Source: Flavobacterium sp. ov086 (GTDB taxonomy: Bacteria > Bacteroidota > Bacteroidia > Flavobacteriales > Flavobacteriaceae). Taken from it: a DNA stretch of 64,000 bases. How positions within the stretch are numbered: position 1 is the stretch's first letter; each line of letters opens with the position of its first letter. The notes under the pieces were generated by a model. That model worked only from the letters and a program-made list of their open reading frames with translations. It had not been told where the DNA came from and made no database searches. This document shows positions 26,448-34,959 of the stretch, one piece after another. The DNA is taken from contig NZ_FZNL01000007.1 of NCBI RefSeq assembly GCF_900187965.1, positions 128,405 through 192,404 of the forward strand, written 5' to 3'. A program made the position numbers and the translations under genes.

Positions 26448-27347
26448 TTATTTTTCGTCAAAGATTATTTTATTTTTGGAGACTTTTTTAGCCTCTAAAT
26501 GATACGTTGTACTAATAATTTGCAGGGCCACATCCAGGTTTTTGGCAGGTAATTTTCCTGTAAATGCTGAGATAGTATCTTTCGAGTTTAATTCGATGGT
26601 AACATTATATTGTCTTTCAACTTCATCTAATAGTGTTCTGATATTTTCTTTATAAAAACATATTTGATCTTCCGTCCATTCTGGTTTTAATGAATTTATG
26701 ATCATTTTTGTTTGTTTTCCGTTTTCGTAACTAACACCTTGACCGTGGGTTAATAAAATCTCATTGTTCGCGTAATTTACTTTTACACGTCCTTCATAAC
26801 AAACAACATCAAACCTGTTTTTTCTAACTTTTACGTTAAATTGAGTTCCCAAAACAGATACTTTCCCAAGATTAGTACGCACTTCAAATCGTCGGCCTTT
26901 GGATACCCTGAAATAGGCTTCACCTTTTAATTCCAAACGTCTGTTATTGTCCCAGTTCCATTTTTTATAATTTATTTCAGAACCAGAATTTAGTACCACT
27001 TCAGATTTATCAGGTAATGAAAAAGCTGTTTTTTCGCCATAATTTGCTCTTTCGGTTTGGGTAACATAAAACTTCATTGCAAATGTAATTCCAAGAGCCA
27101 ATACAAGAATTGCCGCCGCCTTAAACACCCATTTTTTGTATAAAGGAATTACTTTCGGAGCTTCTTTCTTTTGTTTAAGAATGTTGGATAATATAGCATT
27201 TTCATCCAAATCATCTATCTCTAGATGTTCTGTATAATTCTTTATCTTTTGGTATTTTTCAAAATCGGGACTTGCTTCAAATTCAGCCAATTCATCTTGC
27301 GATAAATCATTGTTAAGCCATTTTGCTAATAAGCGATTTTTTTTCAT
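26448..27347 (-). CDS. FecR family anti-sigma factor
   Basis: About 299 residues from the start at 27347 (MKKNRLLAKWLNNDLSQDEL). This start was preferred to an ATG at 27407, which would overlap the sigma gene and add a non-homologous extension. A cytoplasmic sigma-binding segment precedes a membrane span (WVFKAAAILVLALGITFAM). The FecR domain follows (AFSLPDKSEVVLNSGSEINY, RLELKGEAYFRVSKGRRFEV, VLGTQFNVKV, VCYEGRVKV), then an STN-like C-terminus (VERQYNVTIEL). It pairs with the sigma gene 49 bases upstream and the receptor gene immediately downstream. A candidate promoter lies in the 49-base gap. Confidence 0.92.
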   Translation of the reverse strand: MKKNRLLAKWLNNDLSQDELAEFEASPDFEKYQKIKNYTEHLEIDDLDENAILSNILKQKKEAPKVIPLYKKWVFKAAAILVLALGITFAMKFYVTQTERANYGEKTAFSLPDKSEVVLNSGSEINYKKWNWDNNRRLELKGEAYFRVSKGRRFEVRTNLGKVSVLGTQFNVKVRKNRFDVVCYEGRVKVNYANNEILLTHGQGVSYENGKQTKMIINSLKPEWTEDQICFYKENIRTLLDEVERQYNVTIELNSKDTISAFTGKLPAKNLDVALQIISTTYHLEAKKVSKNKIIFDEK

Positions 27348-27365
27348 TGTACTAGTATTATATAT

Positions 27366-27394
27366 TAAAACAATTGGAACTAAATTTACCCTAC
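27366..27394 (-). promoter_or_regulatory. Candidate ECF operator/promoter, site 1 (between sigma and anti-sigma genes)
   Basis: On the minus strand GTAGGGTAA, 12 bases, TTGTTTTA, then the AT-rich ATATATAATA. It starts 2 bases past the sigma gene's stop and ends 18 bases before the FecR start, so it would drive fecR and the receptor gene. Confidence 0.65.
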
Positions 27395-27396
27395 TT

Positions 27397-27924
27397 TTAT
27401 AAATCAATTTCTTTGCGCAGACTTATCAAAGCCAAATGAATGCGCTTTTCTACTGCCTTTACACTAATGTTTAACTCGAGGGCAATTTCGCTGTATTTTT
27501 TTCCGTCAATTCGGTGCATTAAAAAAGCAATGCGTTGTTTTTCGTTTAAGTTTTCAATTGCCTTTAGTAGTTTTGACTGAAATTGTTTTTCCTCCAGAAT
27601 ATATTCGGGACTTTCGTTTGTTTTGTCTAAACCCGTGAAGTTTTTTTCATATCTGAGAACAACTTTCTGATGCGCAATTGCGTTGAGACTGCTATTGTTT
27701 GCAATGGTATAAATATATGATTTTGCTTTTTCAAGCGGTACCGAAGCACAATTTTGCCAAAGTTTGACAAATGCTTCCTGTGCGACATCTTCTGCCTGAT
27801 CGAGATTGCCAAATTTGTAGAAAAGAAAATTCCGAAGTGCTTTTACATGACTTTTGAAAAAAGAAGAAAAAATTATTTCGTCGCAAGTATTCGATTGGTT
27901 TTTATTTGGCATTTGGATTTTCAA
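27397..27924 (-). CDS. ECF sigma factor (FecI-like)
   Basis: 175 residues (a start four codons later is also possible). Region 2: FFKSHVKALRNFLFYKFGNL, AEDVAQEAFVKLWQNC, SYIYTIANNSSLNAIAHQKV. Region 4: KAIENLNEKQRIAFLMHRIDG, KYSEIALELNISVKAVEKRI. It completes a FecI-FecR-TonB receptor triad transcribed on the minus strand. The likely recognition motif (GTAGGGTAA-N12-YTGTTTTA) is found before fecR, before the COG4315-type operon and in the region divergent to this gene, but not correctly oriented for the sigma gene itself. Confidence 0.92.
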   Translation of the reverse strand: MKIQMPNKNQSNTCDEIIFSSFFKSHVKALRNFLFYKFGNLDQAEDVAQEAFVKLWQNCASVPLEKAKSYIYTIANNSSLNAIAHQKVVLRYEKNFTGLDKTNESPEYILEEKQFQSKLLKAIENLNEKQRIAFLMHRIDGKKYSEIALELNISVKAVEKRIHLALISLRKEIDL

Positions 27925-27959
27925 TTTGTACGTAGCAAAAGTATTTGTTTTTATTTTAA

Positions 27960-27988
27960 GTAGGGTAAAAGCAAAGCTGATTGTTTTA
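27960..27988 (+). promoter_or_regulatory. Candidate ECF operator/promoter, site 2 (divergent from sigma gene)
   Basis: GTAGGGTAA, 12 bases, TTGTTTTA on the plus strand, 35 bases outside the sigma gene's start and ~123 bases upstream of the lipoprotein gene at 28112. Confidence 0.55.
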
Positions 27989-28090
27989 TAGAAGTATAAA
28001 ATCTTATTACCTTTTGATGATTTAGTATAGAAGAAGGGTGTGAAACCTTCTGATGCCGAATTTATTAAATAACAATTTCTTTTAATTTAT

Positions 28091-28098
28091 TACCTTTG
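28091..28098 (+). promoter_or_regulatory. Bacteroidetes -7 element upstream of the 28112 lipoprotein
   Basis: TACCTTTG matches TAnnTTTG 13 bases before the ATG. No clear TTG at -33. It would give a very short leader. Confidence 0.45.
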
Positions 28099-28111
28099 TA
28101 AAAATATAAAT

Positions 28112-29131
28112 ATGCTCTCCTTAAAAAAATATTTATCAATAGCAGTATTTTTGTTCCTGTTGTCTTGCCAGAGCGAAATGGATGAGCAAACTAATACTGC
28201 ACAGGGAACAATTAGTAATGTTTCCCCGCTTACTACTTATCTGCAAAGGGTTGCGATGGTACAAACCGTGCAGGATAATATAATCGACAGGTCTAGTTAT
28301 TGTACCATAAAACTCCCATATACAGTTACTGTTAATAATGCAAAAATTGCAGTAAATACTACCGCTGACTATCAAAAAGTAATCGATAATATTAATGCAA
28401 ATAATTATGATGATGATATTGTCAAAATAGATTTTCCGGTGACAATGGTGTACTATAATTACATTGAAAAAGATATTCCGAATGAAGCCGATTTCAATTC
28501 CTTAATCGATTACTGGAATCTTTATCCTGATCTTTTATCAAAAATAAACGGACTAAATATCGATTATCCTATCACGATTAATATCTATAACAGCGCAAAT
28601 CAAGTTGCGAGTTCAGCATCGATTACAGATGATCAGGCATTTTTTAATTTTATAAAAAACTTGAACGCCAGTCAGTATATTTCACTAAAATATCCAATTT
28701 CTGTACTGGATTATAACAATCAGACAAAAGTGATTTCGAATAATCTGGATTTCGAAAATGCAATAAAATATGCCATTGATTATTGTCCGGAAAATAATAT
28801 TGTAGCGCTCGATTTTGTAACTGCAATAACAAATGGCTCTTGGGGAATACCTTATTATTTTACAGATTCAGATAAAACTTCGTCTTATAGTGGATATTCA
28901 TTTGTTTTTAAAAGCGATAAGTCAGTAGTTGCTACCAAAGGGTCAACCACAGAAACAGGGACATGGGAAACTATAGTGCAGAATAATGTTAGAGAATTGC
29001 AGCTAAATTTCAGTTCAGAATTACTAAGTAAGCTAAATACGAATTGGAAACTTTTTGAATTTAATAATTCGCAAATTAGATTGCGTACAGTAAGCAACAG
29101 TACTAATTATCTTTATTTTGAAAAAAACTAG
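28112..29131 (+). CDS. Lipoprotein with four ~42-residue repeats and a lipocalin-like C-terminus (unknown function)
   Basis: 339 residues with a lipoprotein signal (FLFLLSC, Cys19). Four beta-rich repeats of 40-44 residues follow, each opening with a hydrophobic-x-Y/F/L-P-hydrophobic-T/S pattern: IKLPYTVTV (Pro69), IDFPVTMVYY (Pro109), IDYPITINIY (Pro153), LKYPISVLDY (Pro195). The last ~100 residues (WGIPYYFTD, YSGYSFVFKSDKSVVATKG, GTWETIV, YLYFEKN) look like a lipocalin-type beta-barrel. I know similar lipoproteins only as hypothetical. It is divergent from the FecI gene and may share its regulon through the site at 27960. Confidence 0.75.
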   Translation: MLSLKKYLSIAVFLFLLSCQSEMDEQTNTAQGTISNVSPLTTYLQRVAMVQTVQDNIIDRSSYCTIKLPYTVTVNNAKIAVNTTADYQKVIDNINANNYDDDIVKIDFPVTMVYYNYIEKDIPNEADFNSLIDYWNLYPDLLSKINGLNIDYPITINIYNSANQVASSASITDDQAFFNFIKNLNASQYISLKYPISVLDYNNQTKVISNNLDFENAIKYAIDYCPENNIVALDFVTAITNGSWGIPYYFTDSDKTSSYSGYSFVFKSDKSVVATKGSTTETGTWETIVQNNVRELQLNFSSELLSKLNTNWKLFEFNNSQIRLRTVSNSTNYLYFEKN

Positions 29132-29198
29132 GTTCTGTTAAAAATGATTATTTCATTTTCTTTTCTGTTGCCGTTTTTACCAATATTATTTATAAAAT

Positions 29199-29443
29199 CA
29201 AACGTTTCTACAGAACGTAAAAAAGTGCTGTAATTATTGGGCTAACGATGAAATGTTCCGATGGAACAAAACCAATAAATATAAATATATTTGTTAATGA
29301 TGACAGTGATATTTATTTTCTAATAATCATAATTAACAAACAAGATGATGAGATATTGTCCACAACAATTTGTTCCATCGGAACATTTTATCGGTAGAAA
29401 AAAATGTATCGTGAGAAATATCGTCCCATTGGGACGTTTGAGA
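29199..29443. repeat. Palindromic intergenic element, copy C (two halves in swapped order)
   Basis: 29199-29277 matches the right half of copy B (AAACGTTTCTACAGAACGT, then AACGATGAAATGTTCCGATG). 29372-29443 matches its left half (GTTCCATCGGAACATTTTAT, then CGTCCCATTGGGACG at 29422-29436). The halves are thus permuted, as if left from two tandem copies. This fills most of the gap 29132-29555. Confidence 0.65.
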
Positions 29444-29494
29444 AATTGTATGCGTAATATGATGTATTTATTTTCCCCAATATTATTTAATTAA

Positions 29495-29530
29495 AAAGAA
29501 GAATAGCCTTTTTACAGACTATTCTTCTTT
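29495..29530. terminator. Bidirectional terminator between 28112 gene and NagB fusion gene
   Basis: AAAGAAGAATAG (29495-29506) pairs with CTATTCTTCTTT (29519-29530) over 12 bases, with A/T-runs on both sides. The two flanking genes converge here. Confidence 0.8.
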
Positions 29531-29555
29531 TGTTTATAATTTTAATCTTAGAATG

Positions 29556-31484
29556 TTAGTAATGCCATCTCACAAAAGCTTCCATTGCAGCATAATGTGA
29601 CAATCCTAGTTGATTGTATAATTGAGCAGTTTCGCTATTTCTGTCTTCGGCTCTTTGCCAAAATTCTCGAGCATCAGTTCCCTGAAAAACAACTCCGTCC
29701 TTTTGAGATTGGTGTTTAAAGATTCCATGACGTTTTGCCAAAACCTGATCCGGACTCATTGGTACCGCCATTTCGACCTCGTCAATTCCCCATTCCTGCC
29801 AAGCTCCACGGTACAACCATAACCAGCAATCGTCCATAAATGATTTAGGTTTTAAAGCTTTTACGGCTTCAAAAACAGCGTCAAGACAAACTTTATGCGT
29901 TCCGTGTGGATCTGCTAAATCTCCCGCGGCGTAAATTTGATGCGGTTTAATTTTTTCGATTAAGTCCATTGTCAATTGCACATCTTCAGGACCTAAAGGT
30001 TTCTTTTCGATCGCACCGGTTTCATAGAAAGGCAATTCCATAAAATGAATTTGTTCATCCGGTAAACCCACAAAATAACTGGTGGAACGTGCTTCTCCTT
30101 TTCTAATTAAACCTTTTAGATATCTAACTTCGGGAATATCAATTTCGCTTGCTTTTTTATTTTTTAGAAATACAATTGCCTTTTTATAAATAACTTCAGC
30201 TTCAGGACTTTTAATTCCGAATTTTTCATTGTAATCACAAACAAAACTAGCAAAGCGCAACGCTTCATCATCCGCTACAGCGATATTTCCTGAGGTTTGA
30301 TACGCAACATGTACTTCGTGCCCTTGTTCTTGCAAACGCATAAAAGTTCCTCCCATGCTGATAATATCATCATCAGGATGAGGACTGAAAATCAAGACAC
30401 GTTTTCTCGCCGGTTCAGCTCTTTCAGGACGATTGGTGTCGTCAGCATTTGGTTTTCCGCCTGGCCAACCTGTGATTGTATTTTGAAGTTTATTGAATAT
30501 TTTGATATTGATGTCGTAAGCCGGACCAGAATCGGCTAATAAATCGCTCATTCCGTTTTCGATATAATCAGCATCTGTCAACATTAAAATTGGTTTTTTT
30601 AGTTGAAGGGCCAATCCTAAAACTGCTTTTCTAATTAGTTTATCCGTCCATGTAATTTTCTCCACCAACCAAGGTCTGTTGATTCTCGTTAGTTTTGAAG
30701 AAGCTTCTTTATCCAAAACAAAAACCGCATTATTATGTTCCTGTAAAAACGAAGCCGGAATTTGATTAGTCACTTCACCTTCTACAGATTTTTTAATAAT
30801 ATCTGATTTTCCTTCGCCCCAAGCCATTAAAATAACTTGTTTGGCTTCCATAATTTTCTTTACTCCAAGCGTGATTGCTGTTCTTGGCGTATTGCTCAAA
30901 CCAGAGAAATCACCACTTGCAGCAACTCTTGTAATATGATCTAGCGCCACTAATCTTGTCTTTGAATTTTGCAACGATCCCGATTCATTAAAACCAATAT
31001 GTCCGTTACCGCCAATTCCCAGAATTTGAAGATCGATTCCGCCCAAAGCTTCAATTTTAGCTTCATAATCGTGGCAATAATCGGCGATTTGTTCTTTTGT
31101 TAAAAGTCCGTCCGGAACATGATAATTTTCAGGCAGAATATCGATATGATCGAACAATAATTCTTTCATAAAACGAACATAACTGTTGATCGAATTGGGT
31201 TCCATTGGATAATATTCATCCAAATTAAAACTAATTACATTCTTGAAACTTAAACCTTCTTCTTTATGCAAACGCACCAATTCGGCATATAACCCTTTCG
31301 GGGAAGAACCAGTTGCAAGTCCTAAAATGCAGGATTCGTTGTTTTCCTGTTTTGATTTGATAAGCGTTGCGATTTGTTGTGCAACAGCTTTAGAAGCTTC
31401 AGCGGAGTTTTCGAAAACAACGGTATTGATATTTTCAAATCGTTTTTCGAATCCGGTTGCTTTATCTATTGTACTTTTTATCAT
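29556..31484 (-). CDS. nagB: Glucosamine-6-phosphate deaminase fused to a PIG-L/LmbE deacetylase-like domain
   Basis: 642 residues, about 2.5 times the length of plain NagB. Residues ~20-270 are NagB: ATGSSPKGLYAEL, SFNLDEYYP (catalytic Asp), ILGIGGNGHIGFNESGS and the active-site SNTPRTAITLG. Residues ~365-640 are PIG-L-type: VLIFSPHPDDDIISMGG with the zinc-binding H-P-D-D, and DPHGTHKVCLDAVF with the third ligand. NagB converts glucosamine 6-phosphate to fructose 6-phosphate and ammonia; the second domain may deacetylate the N-acetyl form. Similar fusions are known in Bacteroidetes. It is cytoplasmic and sits at the downstream end of the glycosaminoglycan PUL, consistent with hexosamine catabolism. 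Confidence 0.92.
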   Translation of the reverse strand: MIKSTIDKATGFEKRFENINTVVFENSAEASKAVAQQIATLIKSKQENNESCILGLATGSSPKGLYAELVRLHKEEGLSFKNVISFNLDEYYPMEPNSINSYVRFMKELLFDHIDILPENYHVPDGLLTKEQIADYCHDYEAKIEALGGIDLQILGIGGNGHIGFNESGSLQNSKTRLVALDHITRVAASGDFSGLSNTPRTAITLGVKKIMEAKQVILMAWGEGKSDIIKKSVEGEVTNQIPASFLQEHNNAVFVLDKEASSKLTRINRPWLVEKITWTDKLIRKAVLGLALQLKKPILMLTDADYIENGMSDLLADSGPAYDINIKIFNKLQNTITGWPGGKPNADDTNRPERAEPARKRVLIFSPHPDDDIISMGGTFMRLQEQGHEVHVAYQTSGNIAVADDEALRFASFVCDYNEKFGIKSPEAEVIYKKAIVFLKNKKASEIDIPEVRYLKGLIRKGEARSTSYFVGLPDEQIHFMELPFYETGAIEKKPLGPEDVQLTMDLIEKIKPHQIYAAGDLADPHGTHKVCLDAVFEAVKALKPKSFMDDCWLWLYRGAWQEWGIDEVEMAVPMSPDQVLAKRHGIFKHQSQKDGVVFQGTDAREFWQRAEDRNSETAQLYNQLGLSHYAAMEAFVRWHY

Positions 31485-31726
31485 TTTGAGTTTATTTTAT
31501 CTGTTGAGTATGATTAATTCTAAACACATAGATTCTGTGTTGATTTCTAAATAGAACTATATTTTTTATAATTAAAAGCTCCGGAGGGTTGCAATATTTA
31601 TAGCTAACAGAACACGTTCGCTCCATTAGCTCCAGCGGAGCGATATCTTTGTTTTTCTTGTGATTTCTATAAATATTACGTCCCGATAGGACTTATGTCA
31701 TTAAATTAAGGATAAACCCAATGGAA

Positions 31727-31986
31727 CAATTTGTTAAGGATAATATCTCATCACTTTGTTTTTGTTCCATCGGAACATTTCATCGGTAGCCCAATAAATA
31801 GGGCGTTTTTTTACGTTCCGTAGGAACGTTTGATTTTATAAATAATAATAATTGGTAAAAACAGATACAGATTACATATATAATTTCTCAAACGTCCCAA
31901 TGGGACGATGTTTCTCACGATGCATTTTTTTTCTACCGATGGGGTGTTCCGATGGAACACAATCTAAAATATCTTAACTTAATGTC
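31727..31986. repeat. Palindromic intergenic element, copy D (~260 bp)
   Basis: Contains GTTCCATCGGAACATTTCAT at 31764, the palindromes ACGTTCCGTAGGAACGT (31813-31829) and CGTCCCAATGGGACG (31893-31907), and the inverted end CTACCGATGGGGTGTTCCGA at 31933. It matches copy E (54253-54511) in order, spacing and most bases. It occupies the second half of the gap 31485-32002. The first half contains unrelated short palindromes (such as CTCCATTAGCTCCAGCGGAG) and nothing coding. Confidence 0.75.
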
Positions 31987-32002
31987 ATTTTACAAATTAC
32001 CT

Positions 32003-33283
32003 TCAAAGGGATTGCTTTTTATTAATGGTTAAAAAATGCATAACAATCCATGCTAATAAATAGGCAGAACCACACATAATGAAGATGATATTGTAACCTG
32101 CGGTGATGTTTCCTAAAAGTTTATAATGATCGAGAATCATCCCAATGGCTAACGGAAAAAGGATTCCACCAACAGAACCCGCCATTCCGCCAATACCTAC
32201 AACGGAACTAATGTCTTTTTTAGGAAAATAATCAGATACAGTCGTAAATATATTAGCACTCCAAGCCTGATGTGCCGCTGCTGCCAAACTAATTAATCCA
32301 ACTGCAACCCATATATTTTTGGTAAACTGTGCCAGCATAATTGGCAACACACAAAGCGCAATAATAAACATGGTTGTTTTGCGGGCTCTTTGTACATTCC
32401 ATCCTTTTTTTATGAGATAAGAAGATAAAAATCCGCCGCCAATACTGCCAATCGTAGTTGCGGTATAAACAATTACCAAAGGCAAACTTGGCTTTTTTAA
32501 ATCGAGATTAAAGGTTTCGGAGAAATAAGAAGGCAACCAGAATAGGAAAAACCACCAAACCGGATCTGTCAATAATTTCCCGAAGATGAAAGCCCAGGTT
32601 TGCTTTATTTTGAATAATGCAGTCCATTTTACCGGAACTTCTGTTGCCAAAACAACTTCATTATCACTGTGGATATAATCGAATTCTTCTTTGGATATTT
32701 TTTTGTGTCGGGCGGGAGTTTCATAGAACTTCCACCAAAAAATCAACCAGATAAAACCAACCGCTCCCGTAATAACAAAAGCTTCCTGCCAACCGTAAGC
32801 GCCCAGAATTGCCGGAACCATAATAGGGGCAACCACAGCGCCAACATTGGCTCCTGAATTGAATATTCCTGTAGCAAGAGCACGTTCTTTTTTAGGAAAC
32901 CATTCGGCTACGGATTTTATTGCAGCGGGAAAATTTCCTGCTTCTGCAACTCCTAAGCCAACTCGGGCTAAACCAAATCCAAAAGTACTTTTTGCAAATG
33001 CATGTGCTACGGCAGCAATACTCCAAAAGAACACAGATACGGAGTATCCCAGTTTTGTTCCTATTTTGTCAATCCATCTCCCAAAACCCATAAGACCAAT
33101 GGCGTAGGCTGCCGAAAAAGCCATAACGATATTGCTGTAATCTGTTTCTGTCCAGTTGAATTCTTTTTCTAATGTGGGTTTTAATAATCCAATTACCTGT
33201 CTGTCGATATAGTTTATGGTTGTACCAAAAAACAATAAGGCAAGAATGCCGTATCGAACTCTTTTTTGTGAAGCTATATTCAT
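32003..33283 (-). CDS. exuT: MFS transporter, ACS family (ExuT-like hexuronate transporter)
   Basis: 426 residues with about 12 membrane segments. Anion:cation symporter family marks: FGTTINYIDRQVIGLLKPTL, MGFGRWIDKIGTKLGYS, FGLARVGLGVAEAGNFPAAI and EWFPKKERALATGIFNSGAN. ExuT-type members import hexuronates such as glucuronate or galacturonate across the inner membrane. It follows the KDPG aldolase gene with one base between, and sits with KDG kinase and the dehydrogenase. In this PUL it probably imports unsaturated uronate or its isomerised form released in the periplasm by the GH88 enzyme, rather than plain hexuronate. That substrate is inferred. Confidence 0.88.
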   Translation of the reverse strand: MNIASQKRVRYGILALLFFGTTINYIDRQVIGLLKPTLEKEFNWTETDYSNIVMAFSAAYAIGLMGFGRWIDKIGTKLGYSVSVFFWSIAAVAHAFAKSTFGFGLARVGLGVAEAGNFPAAIKSVAEWFPKKERALATGIFNSGANVGAVVAPIMVPAILGAYGWQEAFVITGAVGFIWLIFWWKFYETPARHKKISKEEFDYIHSDNEVVLATEVPVKWTALFKIKQTWAFIFGKLLTDPVWWFFLFWLPSYFSETFNLDLKKPSLPLVIVYTATTIGSIGGGFLSSYLIKKGWNVQRARKTTMFIIALCVLPIMLAQFTKNIWVAVGLISLAAAAHQAWSANIFTTVSDYFPKKDISSVVGIGGMAGSVGGILFPLAIGMILDHYKLLGNITAGYNIIFIMCGSAYLLAWIVMHFLTINKKQSL

Positions 33284-33284
33284 T

Positions 33285-33950
33285 TTAAGAGTTTTTACAA
33301 GATTGGATTAAAAGCATCACTTTTGAGATATAATCTGAAGATGCTTCAGAATTGTTTTCCTCAATCAGGTTGGATTTTATGAGTTTACTTCCCATACCTA
33401 CAGCCGAAACGCCTGCACCAAACCATGATTTTAGATTTTGTCTTTCCGGTTCAACTCCGCCGGTTGGCATAAACAAAAGATCCGGAAAAATGTCTTTTAT
33501 GGTTTGTATATAAGAAGAACCCACTAAATTACCCGGAAATATCTTAACCAATTTTGCTCCCAATTCCTGCGCCTGATGAATTTCTGTAGGCGTTAAACAA
33601 CCGGGAATCCATGCTAAATTGTGATCCGAAACTACTTTTGCAACTTCGGGAGAAACAATTGGACTTACGATAAAATCGGCTCCAAGAGCTATAAAATCTT
33701 TGGCTTGTTCGGCTGTTTTTATAGTACCAATTCCTAATAGTAAATCAGGCATTTCTTGTTGTGCAGTTGTCTTTAATGCCTTGAAATTTTCCAAGGCATT
33801 TTCACCTCGATTTGTATATTCTAAAACTCTAATACCAGATTGATATAAAGCTTTTAATATATTTATACTTAAATCTTTACTTTCATTATAATATAAAGGC
33901 AACAAACCCGATTGAGTGATTTGTTGAATAACATTTTCTGTCTTATTCAT
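33285..33950 (-). CDS. eda: KDPG aldolase (2-dehydro-3-deoxy-phosphogluconate aldolase)
   Basis: 221 residues, class I aldolase barrel. VLEYTNRGENAL holds the catalytic Glu44 and the phosphate-linked Arg48, GIGTI and ADFIVSPIVS form strands of the barrel, and LVKIFPGN contains the Schiff-base Lys136; MPTGGV is near the phosphate site. It splits KDPG to pyruvate and glyceraldehyde 3-phosphate. Its start overlaps the KDG kinase stop by 8 bases, indicating translational coupling, and the hexuronate transporter follows at once. It is the last step of the uronate branch of the PUL. Confidence 0.93.
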   Translation of the reverse strand: MNKTENVIQQITQSGLLPLYYNESKDLSINILKALYQSGIRVLEYTNRGENALENFKALKTTAQQEMPDLLLGIGTIKTAEQAKDFIALGADFIVSPIVSPEVAKVVSDHNLAWIPGCLTPTEIHQAQELGAKLVKIFPGNLVGSSYIQTIKDIFPDLLFMPTGGVEPERQNLKSWFGAGVSAVGMGSKLIKSNLIEENNSEASSDYISKVMLLIQSCKNS

Positions 33951-34953
33951 TTTGCTTTATTAACTGTTCGATTTCTTCGACTTTGGATGTTGTTGCATCT
34001 CCTTTTATGAATAATTTTTGATAGGCCGCTCTTGCTGCAAAATCTACTATTTGTTGTGATTCTTTTTGATGTAGGATTCCGTAAATAAGTCCTGCCATAA
34101 AACAGTCTCCGGTTCCTACTTTGTCAATGGTATTTGTCGCAAAAAGAGTTTCGCTTTTGTAGATAGCTCCGTTTTGATATAAAGCTGCAAAATACTTTAC
34201 GCTTTCTCCTTCGCTAAAGCGAAAGGTGTTTGCAACCGTTTTACAATTCGAATATTTTGACAAAATTTCTTCGGAAGTAATTTGGGCTTGCTTCACTAAA
34301 TCAAGATCATTTTCAGATTCGGTTAATTTTGGATCAATAGCAATTCCCAACATTTTTTCGGCAGACCAGATATTTCCCATAATTACGTGGGCATAACTCG
34401 CCAGTTTTGGCATTACTTCTTTAGGATTTAAACCATATTTCCAGAGTTTTTCTCTGTAGTTTAAGTCCAATGAAATTGTTATCCCTTTTTCTGCAGCTGC
34501 AATTAAAGCTTCTTCGCAAAGTGCTGCAACATCTGTATTTAAAGCAGGAGCAATTGCGGTAAAATGAAACCAGGAAACGCCTTCAAAAACTTTGTCCCAG
34601 TTGATACTTGACGGTTCTAATTCTGAAAAAGAAGAATATTTGCGATCATAAATTACGCTGGCATTCTTAACATCAGCGCCTTGATTAAGATAATAAGTCC
34701 CAATTCTTTCTCCGGATTTAATTACGGAAGTTGTATCAACGCCCATTTTATTATAATATTCAAGAATCGTATCTGACAAAAAATAATCGGGCAGGGCAGT
34801 ACAATACCCAACCGGAACATTCCATTTTGCCAATGCTAACGCAACATTACTCTCGGCACCGCCTATATAAGCCGACATATCTTGCTGCTGAGGGAAATTT
34901 TCCCCCATACTGTATCTCAAAAGGATTTCGCCAAAACAAAGAACTTTACCCAT
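33943..34953 (-). CDS. kdgK: 2-dehydro-3-deoxygluconate (KDG) kinase, PfkB family
   Basis: 336 residues of the ribokinase/PfkB family. The N-terminal substrate region is GEILLRYSMG and AYIGGAESNVALALAKWNV; the C-terminal signature DKVGTGDCFMAGLIYG holds the catalytic Asp and the anion hole. It phosphorylates KDG to KDPG for the adjacent aldolase. The assignment to KDG rather than another sugar rests mainly on its position between the KduD-like dehydrogenase (6-base gap) and eda (8-base overlap), and on the overall resemblance to KdgK. Confidence 0.9.
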   Translation of the reverse strand: MGKVLCFGEILLRYSMGENFPQQQDMSAYIGGAESNVALALAKWNVPVGYCTALPDYFLSDTILEYYNKMGVDTTSVIKSGERIGTYYLNQGADVKNASVIYDRKYSSFSELEPSSINWDKVFEGVSWFHFTAIAPALNTDVAALCEEALIAAAEKGITISLDLNYREKLWKYGLNPKEVMPKLASYAHVIMGNIWSAEKMLGIAIDPKLTESENDLDLVKQAQITSEEILSKYSNCKTVANTFRFSEGESVKYFAALYQNGAIYKSETLFATNTIDKVGTGDCFMAGLIYGILHQKESQQIVDFAARAAYQKLFIKGDATTSKVEEIEQLIKQNE

Positions 34954-34959
34954 GATAAA

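Noticed and set aside
27348-27407. N-terminal extension of the second FecR protein
   Set aside because: It would overlap the sigma gene's stop and run through the candidate promoter; the start at 27347 matches FecR N-termini better.
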